From Strigops habroptila (Eukaryota; Chordata; Aves; Psittaciformes; Psittacidae), in assembly GCF_004027225.2 (NCBI RefSeq), contig NC_044283.2, positions 19,238,992 to 19,302,991 of the forward strand: a stretch of DNA of 64,000 bases, given 5' to 3'. The position numbers and the translations under genes were made by a program. A model generated the notes under the pieces. The model did no database searches, was not told the origin of the DNA, and saw nothing but the letters and a program-made list of their open reading frames with translations. The first letter of the stretch is position 1. Each line of letters starts with the position of its first letter. Shown here piece after piece: positions 1 to 45,900 of this stretch.

Positions 1-33
1 CTTCAAGAAAGTGCTGCTTGCCAAAAACCTTAC

Positions 34-14587
<14,554 letters not shown>

Positions 14588-14727
14588 GGCCGAGGGAGGG
14601 AGGGGCGGGCGGCAGCGCGGCTCCCGGCGGCACCGGCTCCCGCCGCCGCTCCCGCTCAGCGCGGCGCGGCGCTGTCCGCAGGGCTGCGGGCCGGTCGGTT
14701 CCCGCCGGATGAGGGCCGATGAGGTGT

Positions 14728-14739
14728 TGCGCATGCGCC
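14728..14739. promoter_or_regulatory. NRF1-type motif, SEPSECS promoter
   Basis: TGCGCATGCGCC matches the NRF1 consensus YGCGCAYGCGCR at 11 of 12 positions. The palindrome also contains an in-frame upstream ATG on the minus strand. Confidence 0.7.
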
Positions 14740-15437
14740 ACCGAGAAGGGCCGCGGCGCCTTCCCTCACGGGGGCCGGGCCGCGCCGCGCCCGCCGTGCT
14801 GGGGGCAGGTCCTGCCGGGGCCGTCCCCGCCCAGCGCGGTCAACAGCCGCCTCGGCCGCTAGGCGGAGCGCCGGGCCGCCACTGCTGCTGGGGCAGAGGC
14901 TGCGCGGGCCCACGGCGCGCTTTGCCCGGAGCCGCTGCTGGGCGCCTCCACTGTCAGCGCCCGGGGCCGGGCCGCCGCATGCAGCGCGGGCTCCCGTGTC
15001 CGTGAATGGGGGAAGCCACCAGAAACTAGAGGTTTTGGTTGTGAAGAGCCTGCTCGTGGGCTGGTTTCCTCTCCACCCCCCTGCAAAGTTTAGTATTAGG
15101 CTGTTGAGAACAGTCACATCCGTCCCCTGAAGGTTCCTGTCAGGGTAAGAGCCTTTTCTGCTCCTCACGTTTCTGAGGGCAAAGGTGGTTCTGTGGGACT
15201 GTCCTCAGCAAACAACGGCAATCTGCTCACTTGGTGCAGCAGCAGCCGGGCCCGTCTGCCAGGGCTGAAAACTGCATTACAGGGAGAAAAGCAGGCTACT
15301 GCTGGAGAGCTGATTTGCTTCCTTTTTTAGGGACACCCCCTCCCCCCCTTGTCTTTTCTTGGGAAAAGACAGTTATGCCAGCAGGACATGAGAGACAGGC
15401 ACTGCACCTTTATAAGGAACCTCCAGTGAACCCTCAG

Positions 15438-16206
15438 CAGGTGGAAGCTCACCTGGGGCGCTGGAGCGGCTGCCTCGCCTATCGTTTGCACTCAGGCAGC
15501 AGCGGGGGCTGGCAGGTTGCCATTTGCCTTCCTAAAATAACCAGTAGCAAGCGTGTAAAAAGGTGCATTAAGTACACAATGTGCTTGTTCCAATGTTTAG
15601 TTTCAACCAGCCTGCACCTGGTCAACTAAATTTGTTTATGAAAGCTTATCTGATTCTTCTGTTTTACAGTTTCAAGCTCAGGTGGCTAATTAGCATGAGA
15701 AAAGTACATAGTGACGGTCCTGCTTCTGCAAATTTAATTAGCCTGATTAGGATCTTTCAGGTGTTCTGACAGAGTAGTCTTACACACCTGTTAGAATTGT
15801 TGGTTCAGGCTATAATTAACACGGCTTCTCAGCCCCTTTGAGCGGAAAGGAGTTTTGCAAGTTCAATTCTCCTCGTTCTTAGTCCTCGTAGTCACGCTGC
15901 ATCTGGATTGTTACGGTGGGCTGTGTTGCTGCTGTGCGTTTAGAAATATCTATTCAGCTTGTTATTTACTCTAGCTATCACAAGAGGGCGCTCACCTAAA
16001 GCTCAAAGTGCAGGAGCGTGCATATAAGTGTTCCTTTTTTTCCCGTTTTCCCACTCCACTGTTTCGACATAGTGCTCAGATATATATTATAATCAGATGA
16101 CAAAGTATGCCGTGTGGATTAGAAAGATAGAGACAGAAGTGTTATCATGAAGAAAACGATTCAATTTATTTGTATGATTTAATCGTTAGTAATTTTAATC
16201 CAGGTG
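15438..16206. promoter_or_regulatory. cluster of CAGGTG E-boxes, candidate enhancer or repressor element
   Basis: CAGGTG or its complement occurs at 15438, 15450, 15615, 15679, 15758, 15785 and 16201 (seven in about 770 bp, against well under one expected by chance). The copies at 15679 and 16201 share the longer word caggtggctaatt. CAGGTG is the ZEB/SNAI/E-protein core. Function is inferred only. Confidence 0.35.
15979..15992 (+). promoter_or_regulatory. CTCF-like binding motif
   Basis: CACAAGAGGGCGCT; with the base before it, it matches the CTCF core CCASYAGRKGGCRS at 12 of 14 positions. It lies between two divergently transcribed genes, where an insulator would be plausible. Confidence 0.5.
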
Positions 16207-17929
16207 GCTAATTGAGAGTATTAGCTACTCAGAATTACAGTTGATAGTTTGTTAATAACTGTGATGGTGATGGGTATTGTGTTTAATTATGAGCTGTCGT
16301 AGTGTTTGAACTCTGCACTACTGAAGACTGAGGCAGCATTAAGGCTTCGTTAGATCAAGACCTGTGAGCCTCTTACTGAATTCTCATTGCAGTAGAAGAT
16401 GAAAACTAAGTTGACTGTGTTTAGACATGCACTAGCATGCGTAGATGAATCCCTAAACCAGAGGAAATAACTAATGAGTTATCTCTTGCTTAGCTTTTCC
16501 AAAAGAAAGAACTTTCAAACTTTTCAGAAACCCATGGATTGTTTCTAAACCCATGGACAGCACATTACTGAAACAGCCATGACTCACTGATAACTAATGG
16601 AGCTAAAGGGAGATGCAGCCTTCCTTAATGCTCTGCTGGGAAAAACACGAGGCTTCTCCTGTCTTAGTCTGATCTTTTTGTTTGCTTCACACAGGAATTA
16701 ACATCCATATAATCTTCTGTACAGAAAAATGACATCCAGTTGCTATAACCTTCATACTCTTGCTCAGTAGGCATTAAATGACTATTCTTCTAAAGTCACA
16801 GTTGACTGAATATGTTTGCTTTTAATAGAAAGAAATGGAAACAGAAATGCGAGTGTGAACAGATTTTATCAAATGTTACAGATATTCATAGTTACAGAAA
16901 TAAATGACACTCAATTTAGTTCCAAAGTCCACTGGCTGACAGGTAACCTGAGATGAAACAAACACAAGTCGAGCATTTCAGTAAGGTTTTATTTTGTCAG
17001 TGACTAAGCAAAGCAGTTTTCCTCCTGTGGTCCAGGTTGTATGTACAGAATTAATCCTTATATCATGAATAATTATGAGAATAATGAAAAATAAATATGT
17101 GCAATTACTATTTTAGCTGGGAACTGATTTGTTCCCAGTATAATCCAGAATCCCGATTCCATGTGAGTGCTTCATGCATGTCTCTTTCTCCCATATTTCA
17201 CCAAAATCTCGAAGTAGCCCACTAAGGAAACACCCTCTCCTGCAGAGAGGGGTGGGAAGGAGAAGGCAGCCCTGCCAAAATCTGGTGCAGTGTGTTGGGG
17301 TTATAATTGTATTCTCTTTCTTCCCGTTAAAAACAAAAGGATGGTTGTGGGAACATGGGACATAATGGCGGTATGTTTGTGTTGGTTTTACTTATGTTGG
17401 TGCCAGGCTTCATTGTGGGAATTGCCGTGATGGTGTAGAACAATGTCCTTTAAAGCACGGGACGGGATTGCAGCTGGCTGGTGACAGTGGCGGCTGGGGG
17501 ACAAGTCTGTTTGGACTGCAGAAGTAACCCAAGCTTCGGGGGGGTTCTGTTAAATGACCAGCAGTGACAGCAGTGCAAGCATAGAGGCCTGTAGCGGGGA
17601 TTGCTCCCGGAGAGCCACTGAGCAGATCACTCAGGCTGCCTTCAGCTATCGGCAGACTGGTGCAACCGGTGCAGCCGGCCGGGGCCGGCAACGGGACCTC
17701 CACTGCGCGGGCCCTCAGTTCCCCCAGAGGCGTGGATTCTTTGCAACTTGCCGTGCCCCGCGGCTAGCCTGGAGGGGGCTCCGGAGCCCGCTGTCGGTCT
17801 CTGCCCGAACACACGAGCTGGCGCGGAGGTTCCCGCACAGCCCCAGGGGGCAATGACGCCTGGCGGGCGCGCTCGGCGCCGCGGCCCCTTTAAGGCAGGT
17901 AGCGGCGTCAGAGGCGGGCAGCCGGTGCC

Positions 17930-17941
17930 CGCGCATGCGCA
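17930..17941. promoter_or_regulatory. NRF1 motif, PI4K2B promoter
   Basis: CGCGCATGCGCA fits YGCGCAYGCGCR at all 12 positions. Together with the SEPSECS site it gives each of the two divergent genes its own NRF1 motif. Confidence 0.75.
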
Positions 17942-17988
17942 GGGCCCCGACGGGAGCCGCGGAGCAGGCTGTGGCGGCCGGGGGCGCC

Positions 17989-18012
17989 ATGGGCTGCGGC
18001 GGAGGGGTCTGA
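17989..18012 (+). other. short upstream ORF in the PI4K2B leader (MGCGGGV)
   Basis: Seven codons plus TGA. The ATG is in strong context (gcgccATGG, G at -3 and +4), stronger than the main start (gcccATGG, C at -3). It is out of frame with PI4K2B and ends 35 nt before the main ATG, so it could reduce or regulate initiation if transcription begins upstream of 17989. Confidence 0.5.
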
Positions 18013-18047
18013 GCCCGCCCGGCGGCGCCTCCCACCGCGCTCGGCCC

Positions 18048-38094
<20,047 letters not shown>

Positions 38095-38253
38095 CAACAA
38101 AAATGCGTGGGAAGAGTAAGTTTCTCTTGACTTCAGAAAGCTACTTCTGTGTAAAGGCTCTGCAATACTGTGCTTCTGTTGTATGCCAAGAGCTCTGACT
38201 GCCAACACCTCAGAACTTAAATTCTAAAGACTTCAGAAATGTATTTTGAATGT

Positions 38254-38259
38254 AATAAA
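38254..38259 (+). terminator. poly(A) signal AATAAA, proximal, PI4K2B
   Basis: First canonical hexamer after the stop codon, 160 nt downstream. Usage is not known from sequence alone. Confidence 0.55.
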
Positions 38260-38622
38260 AGTTTACAATTTTTGTGTCAAAATTGTGAATTCTTAAGTCA
38301 AGGATGAGAAGAACTTGTCCATACCGTATTTTTATAGGCTAAATTAATGTATTCTGAATGATATTCTAAATAAGGGAAGATACACAGTTTGCATATGCTG
38401 AGAAACTACTTTTGAATACGACAGGAATTCTTTTTGTTTCATATAAATGTGAGAACCTGTACACTATCGACTTCTTTTATATGGTCTTTAAAAAACAAAC
38501 ATTGCAGAACGTTATCTTTGATTGTGAAAATGCTTTTCCCTGGAATTTCTTCCTGATATTTTAAGCTGTTTATAGATTTTCATAGGCTAGTTACTTGAGA
38601 AGTCATGCACTTTAAATAAAAA

Positions 38623-38664
38623 AAGGAGGGAGGGGAAAGGGAAAAGGGGGGGGGGGAGGGGGAA
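38623..38664 (+). repeat. G-rich purine tract
   Basis: Purine-only stretch with a run of 11 G (38646-38656) flanked by further GGG and GGGG runs. It can form a G-quadruplex on the plus strand, and in the mRNA if the longer 3' UTR is used. Confidence 0.85.
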
Positions 38665-39355
38665 GCTTCAAGTAGGTTTTTTGAGCGTTGGGACCAAAAA
38701 TAGTTAAACAATTGAATTACAGCAAAGTTCAACCCGAGTAAGTATGCACAGCTCCTACTGTGATGGAATAAACGGAGTGTATGTTTCAGAGGTTGGAATT
38801 TCACCTGTAGCTTTTAGAACTAGTGTATTTAAGCACATTATGGAAAATTGCGATATTTCTTTATAGATCCCTCACGACGAAGGAATTGCAGCACGTTGTT
38901 GCAGGTTTGCTTTGCCATATGCCTATAACTGTGTTCATCAGTAGTCACCAAAGTGGTTCTGCACTATGAATGATGGGAGCACTGATGTGTTCAGCACGAA
39001 ACCAGTCTGCCTTCTAGATTTATATGTAAAAACACACAGTTGTTTTTGTTTTTTATTGGGAAAAAAAAAGATAAAGACTGTGATACATAGAGCACAGAGA
39101 CTTCTGACCGTGCCCTTAGCAATGTCATGCTTATCTGCCAGTTGCCATTTGCTTTTATGCTTAAGTTACGTGGTTTAAGACTTGATTGTCATGTTTCTAG
39201 ATCTGTGGCTTATGAAAAATATTTTTATTTTAGTAATTTTCTGGACAGTTAAGACCAGGAATGGAAAAAAAAAAATTGCTGCTTTTATGAAACCTTCAGT
39301 ATTTCAGTCATTGCTGTATTTTGTAATTCTAAGCAATACTGTGGAACTCAAAAAT

Positions 39356-39361
39356 AATAAA
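39356..39361 (+). terminator. poly(A) signal AATAAA, distal, PI4K2B
   Basis: Canonical hexamer about 1.26 kb after the stop codon, in AT-rich sequence before the ZCCHC4 promoter. Confidence 0.5.
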
Positions 39362-39591
39362 ATGCTTGTATTTTATATAATTTTGAGTGGATGTAAATGT
39401 TAATGTAGCATGTCAGCACTTCACATGACTAACTGAAACGTTTAAGCCTTAAATGTTTAAGCTCACTGTATGGTGTTCAAAATCGGGTTGAAATGAACAC
39501 CTTTATAAACTTTCCATGATTGTTTTTATCCGAACACTTTATTTAAAAAATTCAAGATGGTGTTTATGTACCGGACATACCCGCTGAAGAC

Positions 39592-39597
39592 AATAAA
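39592..39597 (+). terminator. poly(A) signal AATAAA, most distal, next to the ZCCHC4 promoter
   Basis: Third hexamer, only 204 nt before the ZCCHC4 start codon and directly before the CpG-rich block. Confidence 0.45.
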
Positions 39598-39599
39598 TG

Positions 39600-39960
39600 T
39601 CATGGTCTAAACCGCACGGGTCTGGGCTCGGTGTCGGTGGTGTTCCATACGTAGACCCTGGTTCTGGGTTGTTCCATGCCAAGGGCAGTGCTCTCCGTCA
39701 GCGCTGGGGCCGCCGCGCCGCTGGGGCGCGCCGCTGCTCTGGCTGAGCTGTCCTGCCTTGCCTTGCCGGTGGCGAGGGCTGCCGGGAAGCAGGCGGTGCC
39801 ATGGCGGCGGGCGGCGCGGAGCGGGGCTGCGGTCCGGGCTCCGGCGGGGTGGCTCTGCTCGGACTGGCGCCCGGCGCGCCCCGCTGCCCGCACGGTGAGC
39901 GGCCGGGGCGGTCTGACAGGCCGGGCTTGGGGTGGCCGCGGTTCCCCCGCCCGCAGCGTC
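39600..39960 (+). promoter_or_regulatory. ZCCHC4: CpG-rich promoter region of ZCCHC4
   Basis: Short CpG-dense block around exon 1, with GC boxes and no TATA box. An ATG at 39676 in weak context opens a frame overlapping the main start in another frame; it matters only if transcription starts upstream of it. Confidence 0.75.
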
Positions 39961-42900
39961 TCTGTTGTTCATCCCCCGCCGCTTTCCCGGCTCCCCCGCC
40001 AGTTGTGTTAATCTTTGTTAATGTTCTGGAAGCTTGGCACTCGCAGAGGAGGCATTAAAACACACCTTTTGGTGTCCCTGTGTCATGTGTGGTGATGTTT
40101 GCCCTTCAGGTCCTGCTCTTCTGTTTGTAAAGACCAGCCAAGGAAAAGAGGAAGGAAGAAGGTTTTATGCTTGTTCAGCCTGTAGGGATAGAAAAGATTG
40201 TAACTTCTTCCAGTGGGAAGATGAAAAGGTAAGAAAGCACTGCGTAGGACTGTGGTAAATATTGGGGATAATTTTTCTCTCTATTTAAAAGAATATTGGT
40301 GAAAAAAAAACCGTGAGCAAATCTGGCATTTGTTACTGTATTGCCAAAGCACTTGGGTATTCAAGTTATGATGTTTGCAAATGCTGTGCAATGTTGGACA
40401 AAATAGGACAGTTCTGATGCCAAGATGTCCTCATTTTCCACAATTAAGACAGAGGAAATCTGGTGGATACAGGCAAGCAATGGTATATGTAAAATAGAGA
40501 GGTGGGGATCAGCATGATGCTCAGTAGTCTCAGTAGAACATCTGCAGCAATTTCAGCTTATCTATAAAACTTTGAGCAGGTAATTGTAGGGTAACAAAAT
40601 AGGGATTGATCTGTATTCACAGAAAGCTTGCTGTGGATTTTGTCCGCTGCATTTTGTTACTTTTTCTGTTTCTTAAATGAGTATCTTGTGTTGTGGTCAT
40701 TGTCCTCAGCAGCTTGTCAGGCTGGAGTTTAATTGTGTTCATAACCAGTTCACTGCTGTGCTGGTTACTACTGAAAAGTTGTATAAAGAGAAAATGAGGT
40801 AGTTAATCACTTGGTTGTGTGGATTTAAACGGTATTGCTAGTGAAATTTCATTTTGAATGTCACTTGTATGATGGTGTCTTTTGTTCTATTGAATTTTAC
40901 TGTCTCCCCCATTAAAGAAATCAGTTCCATAAGTTTTGCATAGATGTCTTGAAACACTGTTAACTCTGAAGCTGTAAGTATGTTTTGTGGGAACAAAGTA
41001 GAAGACTCAGAGAAGAGCTGTCATGCTCTTAGAATAGTCACACATAAAAGACTTGGGCAACATTTCTACTGTCATCAGTTGTTCGGGATCAGATCATAGT
41101 TCTTCAGAGGGAGTGCAACTGCTGGCATGCATTAATGAAAAGTATACCTCTTTCTGTCTTCTTCATAACCATGTTTTGAGTTTTCCCCCTGAGTATTACA
41201 TGTAGTAGAAGAATGAAATGCTTCTAGTTTTTGCACGGTTTAAATTCATGAGAGACTCGTGGTGATTTGCAGCATTCCTCTGTGCTGCAGTCATGCTTGT
41301 TCTTCTGCAACAGCCCTTTTTGCACCCTTTTTGTTTAATATTGAGATTTAATATGGAGCAATATCTATTTGTTTTGTAACGTTTTATAAACTTAAATTTT
41401 ACAGGTGTCAGAAACTAGGCTTGCAGCCCGTGAAGAATACAATAGAAGTCACCAGCCTTCTTTTACACACAGACAGAATGTGGAAAGGTATTGTTATGGC
41501 TATTTTCTTCAGTAAAAATCAAGTAATACATGTTTAGGTACTTTGAATGCAGAGATAGTATTTCAGGAATCTTTAAAGTATGAAAACATGCCAGAGGGAT
41601 TTGGAAAAATAAGAACTAGTTGACTGCAAGGGGAAAATAGCATGAAATATGTAATTAGAGCGTGGTATTTTCAACCCAGGGACTGTATCTATCTATTTAT
41701 TTTAATTTTTTTTGTATGTATAGTTCTTCTTACATTAGTGCTCATAACGTGCTAACAACAGGTCAGTAGCAGCTTCAGTTCAAAAAATTATTCCTGACTT
41801 TAGGGTGCAAAAGCAACAGACTTAACATTGTGAAAAGAAGCAAAGGTGATACAGCGACAAATAACATCCTAGTTTTGTGTATAAACGTACAGGACTGCTT
41901 GCTGGTAGTTGATATGGAGGCTTCACTTTCTAATCCAGTTATTGTATGGGTACTCTCAATATATTTGGCTCGTATGTTATAAGCTTTTAAAAGTATCCTT
42001 TGAATATCTTTTCGTGAACATGACTTCATTCACGTGTAGGTAGTAGAGTTTTGCGAGAGTGGCTTAAGCTACATTGCCTCTTTAAATGTCTGAACTCTTA
42101 AAAAATATGAACCCTCTTTCATGGCTCCCTCCATATGTTTGTTCCCTATTGTCTTAAAGGTACAAGGATTTTGTCCTGTTGCCATTATCAAAGAGGAGGT
42201 TTTGCCAGGAATGCCAGCAATTGCTCTTGCCAGCTGAATGGGAAAAACACTCAGATCACCAGTTCCTGTGTGATATCTCCACTGCCCAGTTAAAAAGCCC
42301 CAGTCAACTTCTGTGTCCACTCGAGAATAAAAAAACAAATGCACAGTATTTGTTCGCAGACAGAAGTTGTCAGTTCCTACTGGATCTTATTATTGATTTA
42401 GGATTCAGACAAGTGCTCTCCGTTGGAACGCCCAGGTACGTCAGCGAGAATTGTTACACTTTCAAATAATATATCTCTCTCAAAACCATGCAGGCTATTA
42501 ACATTTAAATAATCAAGGATATCCCCATAGTAAAAGGTTCACCATACTTTAATTGGTTGGAATTAGTTAAGCATCTAATGGGACCTTGCTTTGAGCTCAT
42601 AAGATACAGAAGACTATAGCTGCCCTGCAAATACACACACACACTTTAAAAGTCTTATGTTGTTTCTTACAGAAGTTACAATGAGTTTCTTTGCTTATGT
42701 TTGGGGTTTTTGTTTCTTTGTTCATGGTGATCCAGTAGGCTCCATTGACTTTTCATCTCTTAAGAGTAATTTTTCTAACTTTGAATATTAGCCATATGGA
42801 ATCATCCAGATTCAGATTACTCCATCTTCTCTATCTGTTTGGTTTTAGGTTTAGTAAAGTACCAGGTATTCTTGTCTTGCAAGATAATTTCTGAAGCCAC

Positions 42901-45900
42901 TGATTATGTGTTAAATTTCTTTGCTCCAATTGTACTTCAGGCTTCATGAAATGATCCAGTCAAAAGCATCACAAGAAGAAGATTTCAGGGTTAGAAGCCT
43001 TCTGCTAGATATTGATTTCAGGTAGGTTTTGACAAATACTTATCTGTCTGAAGAGTATGTACAAGGTTTGTGTTCTTACTGCTTTAAAAGATGAATTGGT
43101 GCTTGTTTTCCCTTTCCTGTCTCTGCATGTCTGTTCTTACACACATACACAAATAACATCCAGTTTATGAGAAAAGTAACAGTCGGTAATCAGAGACCAG
43201 TTGTTGTTTTTCTTAAGGTCTGGTTTTCACTGTAAATGCCTCTAAGTGCAGATAAGAAGTTGTTTATATTTTCCTACTACTATTAAAACTTATTTTACAG
43301 GTATTCACAGTTTTACACAGAGGATGAATTCTGCCACTACAATATGTTTAATGATTATTTTTTTGGTGGAGAGGTAAGGCCAAGTATTTCTTGAGTGCTT
43401 TGTAAAGAGGTACATGTTGTTGATGCAGAATTTTGTAATAAAGTCATGGCTAGACTAAAGGAAAACAGCTATTGTGAGATAAAAATGGTCTACAGTAGTG
43501 GAAATCAAAGAATAGCAGTGCCTCTTCAGTAATTCTTTCCCACTTGATGCAAAGATAAAGTTGCCTGTTGAATTTGTGCTAACTAATGTTACTTACACAT
43601 TTTAACTGCTGCTTTTATTAAAATGGCAGTTTGGTGTGAGTTGTTGTATTCATTAGCGCTGTTCTTCTGTTGCTACAACAGAACTGCTTTATTCCCAGCC
43701 CTTATAAGCCCAATGGATGCCATAAGACTTGTTCACTGGTAATTGAGGTGGGAGGGAAAAGGAGGTTTTTCTGCTTTATGCAAGGCAGGCGAGGTCAGAA
43801 GGTTAACCTTGTGGTCATAAAGTGAGATTGAATTAGTATAATGGTCAAAGAAAATGCTGTGCTTCTTGATGATCTTTGAATTTTACATTATGTGCTCAAT
43901 TTTGAGTTTCTTAGGAAACCTGCAGGTATAGTAGGACATTTATTGTAGCTTTGTCCAGAGTCACAGTGTAATTCAATTCCAAACATTGATTTCAAACATT
44001 TATCCCAATAGTATAGTCACTCTGTTCTTCCTCTGCCATTATTAGTAAGCCACCACTGATTTGCATAAACATATTTATTGCAATACCTTTCACACTACAT
44101 AGATAATATTTTTTCCATTCCAGAAGCTAATTTTGGATGGGATCTTGGAAATAAAAAGAGTTACTTAGATTCAAATGGGAATTTGGTCTGAAAGCCTTAC
44201 CTTTGATGTTTTTTAATCTAGTACTGTAGTCAAGTTTTGTACTTTGCAATTAAAACAAAAGACTGTTCCTTTGCATTATAAACACTGTATTGTTCTTTTT
44301 GAGGTGTGAAAAGATGACACCTGTAATCACACTTCATTGCAGTGTATTCAGGGACTGAACTGCAGCACTCTTGAATGCATATTGATGTTAGAAATCTGGC
44401 TTTGGAATGCAATAGAAGCTAGGTAATAGGTGAGAGAACATCTATTTTCACACTGAAATGGCAGTGAAGACATAGCTTTTTACATTTCCTTTGATAATAG
44501 AGTCCAGGCTGGATTGCTAAAATTTGAACAGTTTTTATAAGCAGTATGGGTTGAATCAGTTTTCAGTGGACTGAATTGTTCCCATTACTTTGATAATGCT
44601 TTACCAAATAAAACTGAACTTAAAGGGCATGAATAAAATATATTTTAAGCCTGAACGTTGGTTTCTTGCTTTAACGTCTTTTTTCCAAGTTAAATTTAAT
44701 ACCTAAATTTAAATTTAGGAGGAAGACTGCCTTAGGAAGCTTGAATTGCATCTGCCCATGATACATTATCTCTAGCTGAACAGGGCACTTGTTTTCAGTG
44801 CTTCAAGTGTAGTTTTTTGTTTGGGATTTTCTTTTTTCATACTACACAAGAGGAAATAACTTCTGTCTTTAAAGGTCAGCTTTCTAAAAAAATCATTTTA
44901 TTGCCTAAGACAATACTGTTACAGTTCTTGAACCTAGATTTCTGGAAATTAACCTCTGTTTCTTACAGGCTGCACGTGAAACTTGTAGAAAATTCTTGTA
45001 TCGAGACAATGGTGAAAGAGTCATTATGGTAACTGATCCTCCATTTGGAGGGTTAGTGGAAGCACTGGCTTCTAGTTTTAAAAAACTGATGGCAATGTGG
45101 AAGGAGACAGAAAGGAGAGGTATGTATTACAACCAGGCGGGTTGAGCTGTAACATCACTGTAAGAAAAAGTACCTATTTAAAAGTCTGTGATTCTTGATA
45201 CTCAGGTGAATGCGAACACACTTATAATTTCTAAAGATGAACTACTATAGATCTAACTTACTTCCCTGATACTTAGAGTTTAATAATACCTAATTCTTTA
45301 AGTCTCTCTTAAAAACTAACAATTTTTTTACAAAGCTACTTTGCAATTAAAATGGACTTTAAAGGTAGAGAAGAAGCTGCTTCCAAACCAATACCATTTC
45401 TTACCAACCTAGGCAGGCAACAAGAATTAGTGGAGCTTACAGCTCCACATATATAAAACATGCCAAAACTTTCTGTCGCCTGAAGGAGCTAGTTCTTATG
45501 CCCAGCATGACATACATATGCATGTTTTTGTATTCAGAATGTTGACTGTACGTTTTTCATGCTTCATGTACCTTGTTTTTCTTTAATGTACATCTAAGTC
45601 TTTTCATTACTAGGTCATAACAACCAAGAGATGCCCATGTTCTGGATATTTCCATACTTCTTTGAGTCTCGTATTCTGGAGTTCTTCCCAAGCTTCAGTA
45701 TGATGGATTACCAGGTATGACTGAACTCAGTGAATCTGCCAAATTTCAGTCATGTGCTTGTGAACAGGAAATGAAAGCAGGTACAATGGTAGCACTTGTC
45801 TGTAGATGGGCCACCTTCAACTTTAGTTTTGACTGTGTTGGAGGCACTGCAAACCCTGTGGTTCTCATCATGTGAAGCCCAGATTCTGTATTTGTTAGTC

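Larger units (their letters stand above)
15001..17640. other. SEPSECS-PI4K2B intergenic region
   Basis: No gene is recognisable between the two CpG-rich promoters. It holds a CTCF-like motif at 15979-15992, a cluster of CAGGTG/CACCTG E-boxes between 15438 and 16206, and TAAT-rich stretches such as 15686-15691. The open frame at 15231-15629 shows no family motif. Confidence 0.75.
38095..39600 (+). other. PI4K2B: PI4K2B 3' untranslated region and downstream sequence
   Basis: After the TAG at 38092-38094 there is no further exon. AATAAA signals occur at 38254-38259, 39356-39361 and 39592-39597, so 3' UTRs of about 0.2 kb to about 1.5 kb are possible. The region includes a G-rich purine tract at 38623-38664. 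Confidence 0.7.

Noticed and set aside
14588-18047. A single shared bidirectional promoter for SEPSECS and PI4K2B
   Set aside because: The start codons are 3.5 kb apart and each gene has its own CpG-rich block and NRF1 motif, so two separate promoters are more likely.
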